Origin: Yamagishiella unicocca
Taxonomy: Eukaryota; Chlorophyta; Chlorophyceae; Chlamydomonadales; Volvocaceae
Length of the DNA: 64,000 bases
Assembly: GCA_003116995.1 (NCBI GenBank)
Contig: BDSL01000013.1
Location: 1,178,001 to 1,242,000, forward strand
Direction of reading: 5' to 3'
Of this stretch, positions 37,121 to 49,145 are shown piece after piece; the first letter of the stretch is position 1, and each line of letters starts with the position of its first letter. The notes under the pieces were generated by a model, which was not told where the DNA came from, searched no databases, and saw only the letters and a program-made list of their open reading frames with translations. The position numbers were made by a program, and so were the translations under genes.

Positions 37121-38337
37121 TGTGGACGTTTGGCACGTAGGATCAAGACGAGCAGCTGTGGGACGGTAAATTTGCGCACCAGATAGCCTGCCTGGGTGAG
37201 TCTTACGCTAGTTGCTGTGCAGCTGGGTGGTGGTGTTGCAATGCAGCGCCGTACAGAGCGCTGAAGCGTTTGCTTCGTAATGGCCCCGTGCGAGTACTCG
37301 TGTTTTTTTGCATACCGGTATCGGATGTTCCGTCCACTGCTCGAGCGCTGTGTTGTTATTTGCATTGGGAGGTTACTGTCGTGCAATGGCCGGATATAAA
37401 CGGAAGGGCACGAGTTGTGCGTCGGCACATTGATGCGTGCGGCCCCAGGCTCAGCGACAGGTAACACTTTGATGACGTCCGTTCTGCCGAACGCCATTGT
37501 TTTAGTTACCATGGGAGGTGGGTTCAGGGAGGGACTTTCCCAAGCACACGATTTACCTACAGCAAATGAAGTTTACGTTGTCCGGCGGGTGGGCTTATGT
37601 TCGTCAGAGGGTGCGGCAGGTGCCTGTATACGGATGAAGACTTTGAGCCTTGCTGTTTGCGTCCAATGCCGTCTGCTGTTCCAACGAACCTCTTATCCGT
37701 CTCCCTCCAGTTGTTTAAGCTGCGGCTTTTCCTAGACCGCAGGTTGCTAGCCGATAGCAGTGATCGGTACGCTCCTGCCATTGTGGTAGTTATCAGTTGC
37801 TCGCGGGCGTATCGTCCATTAGCAGTAAGCGTTGCAAGCGCGACTCTTTGGAGCTGCCTGTGAGCTGTTAAACTGTTGGTTTGTCGGTGTAAACTGCCAT
37901 GGCGTACTTACAAGGCGGCCGCAATGTACAGTTAAGGAAGGGGTCCTTCCCGTTGTTCTACATAGGCAGTGCGTATCTCAGGCTTGCGTGGCCTTGATTC
38001 ATGTTGGTAACTGTCATAAATCGTTGGAATCAGGTGGACATCCGAGACCCACGGGTCTTGAGGATGTCCCGAGCATTCCCGTCATCGCCGAACATTATTT
38101 CCGTATCCCCGCGTTTTCAAGCAGCACACTTCGTATTGGTCTAGATAATCATAATGACGTAGGTTTATGCATTGGCATGGATTTATGCAATAAGCCTGGC
38201 TTCTTATGCAGATGTCGTACGCGTCCACCGCGCCATGCATACGAAGTACGTACGTCCATGCTGGGTCAGACAGGCCAACGGGCGTTTGGTTCCACATGTA
38301 TAGACAACTAAACCGGTACATTTGTAATCCCCCTTCC
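37121..38337. other. Convergent 3' spacer with opposed TGTAA signals
   Basis: Between stops of two convergent genes. A plus-strand TGTAA at 37888-37892 and a minus-strand TGTAA (TTACA at 37908-37912) lie 20 bp apart. If used, the two transcripts would end within or just past each other. No other gene recognised. Confidence 0.5.
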
Positions 38338-41300
38338 CTAAGTCGCCCCCGATCGTGCAACCATCCGCTGCATCACCGCTTCGAGCTCGGCGAAACGGCG
38401 CTCCGCCTCCAGCAATGCTGACGTCTTCGCCTGGACCTCAATAACCAGGGCTTGCAGGCTCTGCGTTCAGGAGCCGATGTCCGTAGCTTTACGTAAGCGA
38501 CAGGAGTGCCTTGCATTGGCAGTAAAGCAACGCTGTACAGGCAGACCCCGGACATTACTGGCCGTACCTTTTTATACTCCACGTCCGCCTGCAGCAAGCT
38601 GTCTCGTAGCTGCGCCAGCGTGCGATCACGACTGCCAATGCCCTCCTCCAATGCGCGAAGCCGCTCCTCGTACACGGCCCTGCGGTTTAAGTTGGCGGTG
38701 TTGGTACACCAGGAGGCGCAGCGGTATCGACAACCAGCAGGTGAGTCGACAACCGGGGGGGTATAGACAACCAGCATGGCCAGGTCATTCACCTACGCAT
38801 ATGCACCAACCTGATTGAGTCCGCACTGGCGCCCGCTTGCAGCGACGCCACCAGCCGCTCAGCCGCACGTTGCGACGACTCCAGCTCCAGCACTCGCGAC
38901 TCAGCACTGTCCCGTGCGCGAGTCATCCGTTCTAACATGGCCTACGCAGCGACGGACACAACGTCAAACCTTGACAAACCTTGATCTGGGCGCATACGAT
39001 CGTGAATTGGTCAATGTGGGCAGGAGCTGTGCAGCGAATCGTAGCAAGTGTTGATATACAAGGAAAACGCCAAAGGAAAACGCCCGTGAGCACACTACGC
39101 AGTGCCGCGTGTAGCTGTGGACAGGTACTTTGTCAGGCATCATCCGCGTTGGGGGGCTATGCACCCCCACATGCTCGGGTGTCGGTCATGGCAATTGCAA
39201 GCCGGCCCCCAAAGTGCCAGGACGCTGACGCGACAGCGCATGGCGCTGCATTGCCTCCCCCTGCGACAGCGCATGGCGCTGCATTGCCTCCCCCACACCG
39301 ACAATGCTAGACGGACCCCAATGTTTACGACTGGACGTGTTGTTGAGGTGAGGTGTTCTAACCCGTACCTGCAGATCTTGTAGTTGGCGCTGTTCCTGGT
39401 TGCGGCGGGCTTCCATCGAGCGCGTGATGGTAAGCACTTCAGACTCCTTCTCGCTCTTCGCCTACGCGCCGTACAACAACGAGAGGACCACCTCCGCTCA
39501 CTTTAAAGGATGCACGCGTACTCAATCCTGGTTCATCGCATAATAGCAGAGCTAGGAAAAGACACACGGACACGACGTTGTCCTTGGAACAGACAGCACA
39601 CAGCGGTCCCGAGGCTCCTTGTCCTGTGCACGGGCACACCTTGTGCTGCGCGCCAGACTAGAAGGGCCCAGCCAGCGCACTGACTTTGCACCCACCTGTG
39701 CCGCACCTGCTTTGCGCTGGCCTCCGCTGTCCTGGCGTGGAGCTCGACCTCTTGCTTCTGGCGTTCCGCGTCTCGCCAGCGATGCGTCAGCTCCGTCAGC
39801 TGCTTCTCCGCCTCCCGCACCCTCCGCTCACTGACCGCCAGGCGCGACTCGCAATCCAGGCTGCGCTTCTCGGCATCCAGGACTCGAGCCTGCGGCCAAG
39901 ACAACGCACACGAAGGTCCCTGGTTGATATCGTTGTACAAAAAGACCGCCCCTCAACGGGCACATGCTGTGATCATGACCCAGGCGTGGACACGCACCTC
40001 TGCAGCCTTGGTGCGGGCTTCGCCCTCCAGGCCACGCGACTCGACATCCTTAGAGTGCCTTTCCATGTCTGCCAAGCGCCCCTCCACGTCACGTAGCCTC
40101 CGCTCCAGGGTAGCAACGTGCGATTCGGCTTGGTTTGCTCGCCTGGTTGGTCCGACACGTGAGCTCAAAGTAAGTGAGCCGCAGCCGCAATGCGCCCTGG
40201 AACACTCCTCCCTCTACCGGGTTTGCACAGGCCACGACCAGGAAATCGTAATCGATGAGGACTCCGCCGCGAGGCGCGATGCTGCCATGTGTTGCCTAGT
40301 TCCTAGCGGACCACTTTAAGCATCCCGCGCGATACCCCGCACTCCATGGGAGCCTAGCACACACCTCTCGGCGTCGACCAGCTGTGCCTCCGCGTCCCGG
40401 GTGCTGCGCTCCGCTCGGTCCGCGCGCTGCTCCGCGCGCTCAACCACCCGCCGGTACTCCGCCATCTTGCGGTCTGCTTCCTCTAGCCGTGCCTCCAGGC
40501 CGGCGAGCTGCCTGACACATGCAGCAAGGCAGGCGTGGGCGGGGCATGTTGAGGCCATTATAGTGTGGGCTCTTAAGAAACAGCCACAGTATCCCGCGTA
40601 GGGCCCGGTGTACAGGGGTCAGTGTTGGGTTGGAACTATCATTTGCGGGGAAAGTTTGGCCTATCTCCAGGTTCAGCGTACGTACAGTGGGCACAAAGGG
40701 ATGCGCAACACGTCACTGGAAGCTGTGGTTTTGCTGGTAGCACACGCCTACCAATAGAAAGCCTGTGAGCCTGCGAAAACGCTCCTGACAGCAACTGATA
40801 TCGAGCCACGGTACGTATGGCTGTCCACACAATGTCCCACCTCGCCGAATCGTCCGCTCGCTTCTGTGCTTCCAGCTGCCGTGCCTTGGTCTGCTCTGCC
40901 TGGCGAAGCGCCTCCGCAAGCCGTGCTTCCGCGTCACGGGCCTGAGCTTCCACGTCTTCAAGCCGCCTGCGCAAATGGTGCATTTGGATTGGATGCTTGG
41001 TAACTTGCCGTACATGTGCGCATGCGATTTGTTGTACCCTAAGGATGCCGGATTCGGTATCCAGGCGAGGCTTGCACAGCTATGGAGTACACCTGGCGAC
41101 AGTGCGTGTGGGGCGCAGTCTTGGGCGCGGACCGGTCCCCGTCCAGCAAACGGATTGCCTCCACCCCTCACGCATAATAAGAGGGCCCCCAAGGCACGCG
41201 CCCAAGCGCTAACCTCAGCCCAGTCTCCGGGTCAGCCGCCCGCGCCGCTGCCGCCGCTGTGGCTGCAGCTGTCGCCTGCTGCTGTGCCTCCAACGCTGCC

Positions 41301-44053
41301 ACCTTGCTCAGCACTTCCCGAAGCTGCGACGCCGCGCGAGCTGCTGCCTCGTCGGCCGCACCCGCGCGCCGAACTGCGTCCATTGCCCTCTCAACCGCTT
41401 CCAGCCTGAGGGACTCCCGATCCGCAACATCTCGCCGAAGGGCGCCGACGACAGCCTCTTTATCGGCCAACTGCTGCCGCAATGACGCTACCTCCGCCGC
41501 CCGCGCCGCCCACTCTGCTGCCTGCGCTGCAGCCGCCTCTGCGGACGCCTCTGCCACGGCAGCGGCAGGAGGGTGTGGTGCTACGCTCGCCGTCGGCGGC
41601 GCATCCTTCAGCATGCGGTTGAGGGCGGAGAGCTCCTGGTGCAGCTCCGCTATCTTAGCCTGACGCTCCGACAGGGCGCCTTCTGATGACAGTAGCTGCG
41701 CCTGCGACAGCACATCATACCATCTCGTTCCATCTGAACGCCTGCTGGCCACGGGCAGCACCACCAGGATCCTACCTTGAGGACCTTGACAGCCTCCTTG
41801 TACTTCTTCGCCTGGGCGTCCCGAACATGCAGCTTCGCCGCTACTGTCGTGAGCTGTTGGTGCATCGTCTCCGCTTGGACTCGAAGCGCTGCGACGGCGG
41901 CATCGTGCAGCTGCGCCTGCTGCTCGAAAAGGGTTTGCTGCTGCTGCTGCCACTTGTGCGGCGAGGCCCCCGCCGCCAGCCTTGGCGACACCGCCGGATG
42001 CAGGGCTCCTGCGCCAGCGCCAACGGCCGGCGCCTGGCGCTGGCGGCGCAGCTCGTCCAGCTCTGGTCAGGCACGTATCGTACCGGCAGCGGCATATGGC
42101 GCACAAACAAGTAACGACTCGTAGCGTCAAAGCACAGCAGTTTGCCCCAGCAGCACTGACATGCCATATCTTTCTCCCCAATCGATGGCGTCACACAATG
42201 GTGACCAGATCGAACGACTCGGCCCTGGGCACCGCCGCAGCTGGTTGCATCCGCACATGAGGTACACAATAGCCAAGCATGGTGCCGCATACAGGTTATA
42301 TGGTACGGGACCTTCCTTCATGCCGTCATGCGGAGTCCTATGCCTCGCCAGGGTAAACGAGCCAAAGCACTCGCGTACATGGGGAACACCGGCAATGCCC
42401 ATAACCTCTGCCATCGCACGCACCTGCGTACACTCGATGCAGGTCGGAGTCGTCCGCTGTTAGCCGCCGCGACGCTGACACGTTCCTGCCGCCGTCAGCG
42501 CCGTGGACGCCGCTGGGAGGGCGTTGCTGCCCGCCGGCCCGCACCGCGGCCGGGCTGCTGTCTTCTGCCCACAGGTCACCTTCGCGTGTTTCCGCAACAC
42601 CCGCCCGATAAGCTGCATCAGGGCGGGGCCCAGCATAGCTGACCAGCTCCTGCTGCAGGCGGAGTACCTGGCAGGGCGATGAAGGGCATCGACGTGCGCA
42701 GGCCAACGGCCATACCAACGGCATTTTCAGCTCGACACATGACTTTCTCTTCCACGTAAACGGCGCATAAGGCCAGTAAAGCATGTACTGTTCTCAGGCT
42801 CCGTTGCCGGTGACGAAAGGACGTTCCGTGGGTCGTTTGCGCCTATTGGAACGGCCTGGTCCGTGAATGCACGTGCAAAGCTGGACAACTTCGTAACCTC
42901 ACAGCTGCTACCTTGGAAACGTCTGCCCCAAGCCTGAGCAGCTGCCCTCACCTGCAGCTTGGTTTGCGCGTGCTGATCCGTCAATATCCGCATGTCGTGC
43001 TCCCGCTGTGCTAATAGATCCTTCAGCATGTGCACCTCCGCCGTGAGGCCCCGACCCAGCTCTTCATGCATATCGCCGCGCTGCTGGGCCACTCGCAGCT
43101 CCTCTTCAGGGGCCGAAGCGCGGAAATGGGACAGGTGTGTGGGCACCATGACGGGCTTGGGCGTCAAGGGGATGTGCAAAGGAATGCACACGAACACGAC
43201 GCGCGGACACTGCCCCATTCTCAACCAAGGTAGTGGTTTGGGGCATGCAGATGCGTGTGCTGTAAAGTAAGGAAGGCAGACTTCCCAGCACATAAACCGC
43301 TTGAGTACCGGTACCTTGGAATGCTGCTGTTAGCTGCTTGCGGAGTTGCTCCACACGCTTGTCATCTTGCCCACGCAGCTGCAGCTGATGGTTTGCTCCG
43401 TCCAGCTGGCGCTTCTGGTCCGCGACCGTAGATTTGAGGCTGCTGATTTTCACCCGTGCGTCACCTAACACTTTTTCCAGTGCGTGCACCTGGATGGCGC
43501 CCAAGTAAGTGGTCTCGTTGGCTAGAGACTCAAGGCAGGGACGTGTTCTAAGCATGCAAAGCTCACAAGCAATCATCGGCGACGCGATAATCGCGGGCAG
43601 CATACACATCAGAGCTTCCAAGTCATAATAAGGCATGGGAGAATGGGTCCCGTGGAGCACCTGACAAAATTGCGGATTCTGCCCCACCCAAACAACGTTA
43701 CCCCACCCCTCCAAACACCCACTTGTGCTGTTTTCTCCTGCAACTGGAAGTCCACTTCAGCTGTGTGGCTTGTGGCCGCGACCAATTGCTCAACTGCACG
43801 TTGCCTTGACGCCAACGCGTCTTCCAACTGCAATATGGCTCGATCCTTGGAGGCGATTGCCGACTCCCAATTGTTGCGGGCTTCATGAGTTCGCGCCTGA
43901 GACAACACGCGCTGGTGCGTTGACCACGGCATCGATGTAAGCTTCACGTTCCTCTCAACTTACCACCAGCTGTACATGCTGTTCGCGGAGCTCAATAAGC
44001 TCTAAATCTTTCTCGTTCAGTGCGGACCGCAGCTGCAGGAGCTCTGATTCCAT
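38338..44053 (-). CDS. Long coiled-coil protein, 889 aa
   Basis: Fifteen minus-strand exons: 43964-44053, 43723-43896, 43315-43489, 42952-43103, 42424-42667, 41776-42062, 41214-41701, 40841-40966, 40365-40511, 39998-40142, 39707-39889, 39369-39461, 38811-38941, 38568-38679 and 38338-38460. All borders are GT..AG and all phases agree; the start is ATG at 44053 (MESELLQLRSALNEKD). Nearly every exon encodes heptad-like, Glu/Arg/Ala/Leu-rich helix, such as EKSLDC.., LEARLEEADRKMAEYR and DSLLQADVEYKK, interrupted by a Gly/Pro/Ser-rich stretch in exon 5 (about residues 170-250) and Ala-rich helix in exon 7. No enzyme domain or motor is seen. Repeated short AEAR/DAEARL words suggest growth by internal duplication. 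Coiled-coil proteins of this type are often cytoskeletal, basal-body or Golgi scaffolds, but the sequence alone does not decide. No family name is offered. Confidence 0.8.
39230..39295. repeat. 33-bp tandem duplication in an intron
   Basis: Two adjacent copies of a unit containing GACAGCGCATGGCGCTGCAT, offset 33 bp, in the intron between exons 39369-39461 and 38811-38941 of the coiled-coil gene. The word GCGCATGGCGC in it is nearly palindromic. Confidence 0.85.
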
Positions 44054-44998
44054 AGTTACCAATGGCCGGAACTTCCTCACAGCTAGTAAGATACTTCTTT
44101 GTTAGGTATTCTGTACATTAGTGTATATACTTTTACCGCGGTAATGGTATGAGGATTGCATTGCAAAGCCAGACGCGCCGGAGCTATCGGTGGGCCGTAT
44201 CTTGCCCCAAAGCGTACAGTGAGTGGTTGACATCATAGTAGACGCAGTGGGATTTTTAGTAAGCGCCAACAATACTAGCTAAGTAAAGCTGCTTGATCCA
44301 GAACCGTACGGCACTGACGATTGAAATGCCTATGGGGCTATGGCCACGCTTTGATCTTAAGGAAATTGTTCAATGTAATCCAAAAAGGGAATTTGAATTG
44401 CAATACGTTGGCGTGGTTTGCTGGTTATCACTGATCGCTGGGCATGTGGGTAGCGGCAGCAGGGCGGGCCTCGGCCCTTTTGTCTTCGGTCGTTGCGCAG
44501 GATTTCCACATGCCAGGGCACGGCAGTCCGAATTACAGCAAATAATAAACAGGTCATGCAAACTGTCAGGGCTTTATATGGTATTTGTTGATACGTGGTA
44601 CCCTGTATGTACGACATGCTGCAAGTGCCTGACGTGTGCAGAGCTGTGGCAGCAGGCCACCCACGCCATATGTCGCCCTCGCGCAGCTTCTGCATTGCCT
44701 GCATTGCCTGATTTAAATAAATGCCCATTTCCACGTATCTGCCTCGCTCACGGTTTCGAGACGCGTATGTATGGTTGCTTGGCGAGGCTTACTTGGCGCC
44801 GTGGCGTGATAAGCGGTGCGTGCTAGACGACTGTATGTTATGTTAGGAGCATCGTCGATCGGTAGCCGCTCCGACTTTTGGGTGGAACGGAGGGCCTGCA
44901 ATAATCGGGTGACACCAGCAGCCAATGCGCCCGATAACCCTATCATACGTATGGGCTGCTCGCTGGGGCCCACTGTAACAGTTACTACCAGCCAAGCA

Positions 44999-45212
44999 AC
45001 AGCCCAGAGGCAAAAGCAGCAGCAGCCAGCACCCAAGGGGAATTTTGCGCTATAGGCTCCCTATCAGGAACCGACCACCAACACACCTACTCGTCGGTTG
45101 ATGGTCTGCTACGTAGGTTGGTTGGTAATCGGTTCCTGATAGGGGAGCGAGCCTATGCATAGCGCAAATTCCCCCTGGGGTGCTGGCTGCTGCTGTTTTG
45201 CCTCTGGGCTGT
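44999..45212. repeat. Inverted repeat with about 80-bp arms
   Basis: Left arm 44999-45074 and right arm 45129-45212 are near-perfect reverse complements (from ACAGCCCAGAGGCAAAA to ATCAGGAACCGA), with a few small indels and a 54-bp loop. RNA or single-stranded DNA from it would form a long hairpin. Both flanks carry words of the dispersed repeat family, so this may be two element ends head-to-head. Confidence 0.85.
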
Positions 45213-45299
45213 CGGCTGGTGTTGTGAGGTGTGTGTGTTGTTTTGGGTTTGGTGTATGTAGGTCTACATACGCCTGCTGGTGTAGGTGTGTGTTGTGTT

Positions 45300-45435
45300 G
45301 TTTGCCTTTGTTCCGGTGCACTTCGTTCGGCCAACTTCGGTTAGTTTCTGTCTCTGTCTCCTTCAGTATGTAATAACAGGCAATGTGCGTGCCCAAGCAA
45401 TGGTTCTGCCTTTTGGACTGGAACCCACGCACGGT
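45300..45435 (+). repeat. Dispersed repeat copy
   Basis: Starts with GTTTGCCTTTGTTCCGGTG, identical to 57027-57045, and ends ATGGTTCTGCCTTTTGG then CTGGAACCCA and a degenerate GTAAC word. Order and orientation are those of the 57-kb copy, with a longer middle. Confidence 0.6.
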
Positions 45436-48400
45436 AACAACGAAGTGCTCCTATCCGCTCCGCCCTCATTCGTTCATATGTGTACGCGCAAGGCACACAT
45501 ACAGCGTGTACCAGACCAGAAAGGATAACGTGAATGAAGGTTTGAGGAGGTAGTAATACAAAAGGAAAGCATGGACCGATGCCGCTAGTACGTGCTGTAC
45601 GTAGTTACCATGAGTAGATAAGTCAGTACGGTGGACCTTAAGATAGACCTGCTGCCGACCGACCACGTGCGTAAGGCCCATATATAGACCTGCTGCTGCT
45701 GCTCTAAGTAAGGTTTGGTGCGCGGGTGCTGTAATTTCCGTATGTACAGTGCTCCGCTGTCTTTACTCTACTACAACGAAGTTGCCAAGCAAGTAACGCG
45801 ACCGCGCTGCTGCACACGCACGTGCTGGGAGCCGGAACCAGCAGCATACATACACGAGCACGCAATGCCAACCACAGCCCCAACGTGCGTCGCCAACTGC
45901 GCTGCACAGCAGGGCTTGTCGACATCTGATCGTCCGCCCGCGATTAAAATTGCCTGTCATTTCGTTGTGCCGGCATTGCTGACCAATGTACTTGCGCCAT
46001 ACAAGTAAGTAAAGCAATGGCGGACAGGTAAGGCGGACTGATTGATGATCCCCGCATGAATGTAGATGACGAACCGAGCGACCAGCAGTACTATCTTGAA
46101 CAAACTAGGATTATTATCTTTATTAATCGCAGCGAGGGCAATGCAAGCCCCTGCATGCATACGACAAAGATATTTCGGTCACACGCATGCTTAACCGCCG
46201 CACGACAACCTCCTGAACTACATACCGATCGACTTAGTAAACGGAGCAACGAACCAATGCCGCTGCAAGCAAGCGTCCGTCCGTCTGCAGCCACTCAAGT
46301 TGTCTTCGTTGCTTCCCCACTCGATCGCCGTCTATCTGGATAGGCGTATGTAGACCATGAGCAGGTCACAGAGCGCTCCAGCCCGTGCGCGCGAAGGAGG
46401 TAGGAACGAAACCGTATGTGTGGATGGAACGAAGGCTCCTGTATGCAACATACAAGTTCTACTACTCACGCCGCTCTTCAGGTGTCGGCGTGTAATACTA
46501 ATGCCGCCGTAACGTGTTGCCCAACGCACGAACGAACATGTGTAACATCTACCAAGCAAGACCGTGTGTGTGTAACCCCTTCAGATGATATATAATAACT
46601 GATTTCAACATACGGTATTAAAAAGGAGAACGCCTACGTACGCCCAGAACGCAGCAGAGCGAATAGGTGATGGCTATATCTTGAAAGTACGTATCCACCG
46701 CTGAATACATACATTAGCAACATATATAGATCGATTCACGATATCCAGATGCGACTCCCCCCTCTCTCCGTCTGCTGCTGTCCTGCCGTCCGCTTTCATC
46801 CATCCGTCAATAATCAATCAACGCCGCCGCAGACAGCTTTGTAATGGACGGAATCGTCAAGTGCGCCGGCACCAGCAGCCTTCAGTCCACGACTACATTA
46901 CTTATAGCGGTTGGCAAATATCCTTATGACGACGGCATTACGTACTTACTCAGCCACCCCTAAGATTACCCACCTACGTCATCAAGCACGCAGTATAGCT
47001 GCAACCGAGCAATTAAGCCTGGCGATGAAGCTCAAAATACGTACGTACGTACCTCCTCCCAAGGACAGGCCAGCACATCCGTCCAATGTCGGTGCAAGAC
47101 ATCTCGTTAGACTTACGTGCATCCAAAAATTTAAATGCGTAAACGAACACGCACACGCACGCAGAACGTACCGTACATGATATCATCATCCGTCCTTCCC
47201 TGCGTGGCCTTGCGTGCTTGCTGACGAATGAACCACGCACGCGCGCGCACCCGACGACGGACTACTACTGCTGATAGCAAGCAGCCGTTTAATCTTGTGC
47301 ATCAGAGCACGCAACGAAAGAACTAACCACCATAAAAAGCACGAAGGCTCGCTCCAACGACAGTGCCTCCAACACGTACCTCGTACCTCCGTGTGTAGTA
47401 CAGCCACATACATGACATTTTACTGCTGCTCGCTGTCCGTCTCAATTCCCACGCACGTACATACGCGTCATGTAGCAGGCGTTGCCCAAGGCACACATAC
47501 AGCCGGGCGTGCATTGCGTTGGACAGGTCGTGCGCGCGCATAACCGCATAATAAGTAGTAAGCACGCGCATACATAGTAAGTGAAGAGACCAATATATAA
47601 TGCAGCGTATGCAGTAGCCTTTCGCCTGATGCAGTGAACAGCATACGCAACATTTGCACTAGTAAACTCGCCGATCGGTGTTGCACCTGCGTGCTCCATG
47701 CCAGATGACGCTTTATGCGGGTGCGTGCGCGCGGTATGGCTCAAGCTAGCTGCCTAAATAAGCTGCTCGTGCTCTGGACAGGCCACTCGGTTGTTTCCTA
47801 CTCCTGCGTGCGTGTGTGCGTACTGATGAGCTTGCTGCATCGAAGGTATGCGATGAATAACCGTCAGAATCTTCCCTCCAGGCAGCGGAAGACATGCTCG
47901 GCGCACTGCGATTAGGCGGCAGGTGTCAGCAGGCAGGGCAGCAGATAGGCGTTCCCCGAGCGAAAAAATGTCAATAATCATCAGCGGTCACAGCTGTTAG
48001 CATAACTTTTGAAGCGCACAGTTTCAAGGATGTTGACCAGAGCGACACGGACGATTTGTTTAGATCAGGCGAGCGAAGGCCGCATCGCATTCTGTTCGAT
48101 AGATAGACCTGGATAGATAGACGGAGTGTATCAATTAGCAATCCTTACTTGCACATATTTACTCTATCTTCCCTTTTCTACTTTCCCCTGGCTCTTCAGC
48201 GCAATAACAATAGATATAAAAAACGCTCACGCAATTTCACGTAGTCGACGCACTTTTTATTAGATTAAATCACTTGCATTTACATCAACGCGCGCAACAG
48301 CCCAACGCGAAAGCTTTATAATGGAAGGATTTACGTGAAGAATCCCAGTGATGACCGCACGGACGCTGCGGTGCAAGGCAACCATGCTTGAGTGTGTCAA

Positions 48401-49145
48401 GAGCGAGGGAGCTGACGAGCGAGGTAAAAATGGCCGGCGCTGATGATTATGGGGATTAACCAGCACGCACTAGATAGGACATACAGGCTCCCCCCCGCCG
48501 CGTGTATTTAAAACGACTTATTAAAAGAGGAAAATGCCCCGCCGTACGTGTATTTCAGACGAAAACGTCGCTTAGTTTGAAATCGTCCCGCCCCACACAA
48601 CGTCCCACGCATGCAATTAAAAAAACATGCCGCCGTTCGTGTAAAAAGGAAAAGCGCGTACGTCCTTGTATGCGTGCATGCCAACAAGCCCACGAAACGC
48701 ACTGGGATTCAGTGCTTGATGCACAGGTTGAAAGCACGTCCGGCGACGGCAGAACGTGCTTGCAACCCTACCACTGCGTGCGTCCTAGCTACACGCACGA
48801 ACACCGATCTTAATAAGGTCCTATCACGTAGTAGTAGCAGTAGTAGCGTGGTCAAGGAAGGTATGATTACTTCGTTCACAAGCAAACAAATTTACTTCCT
48901 ATCTAGTCATCAGTTGCGGTATGGCACGCAAGCTGCGAAAGGGCAAGCGGCAGTGTAAAGTGGCTGTAGTGCCGAAAATACTACTGTAACCCACTGTAAC
49001 CGTTACAACAACAACAGTGAATCGAGAAGGGTTCAGATAGGATAACCGCCTTCCACACATGTACACTTTTGGCGTTTTTCTCGAAAGCACCGTTTTCCTT
49101 ATTGTCAGTACGTTTAGTAATAAAATCGATCATTTATTTACTTAC

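Larger units (their letters stand above)
44054..49145. other. Repeat-rich spacer, no complete gene seen
   Basis: About 5 kb of lower-GC sequence. It should contain the missing 3' exons of the exonuclease gene, but I could not identify them. It holds an inverted repeat (44999-45212), relics of the dispersed TGTAACNGTTACA family (44974-44985, 45300-45435, 48995-49007) and many short alternating words such as ACGTACGT and CATGCATG. Small open frames here show no domain. Confidence 0.5.

Noticed and set aside
44357..44734. 125-codon minus-strand open frame
   Set aside because: The segment AMQKLREGDIWRGW looks protein-like, but there is no homology and no splice link to a neighbouring gene.
48335..48369. 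Candidate next exon of the exonuclease gene (encodes AVITGILH on the minus strand)
   Set aside because: The peptide resembles the family sequence after motif III, but the frame set by its only AG acceptor does not fit the phase-0 donor at 49146.
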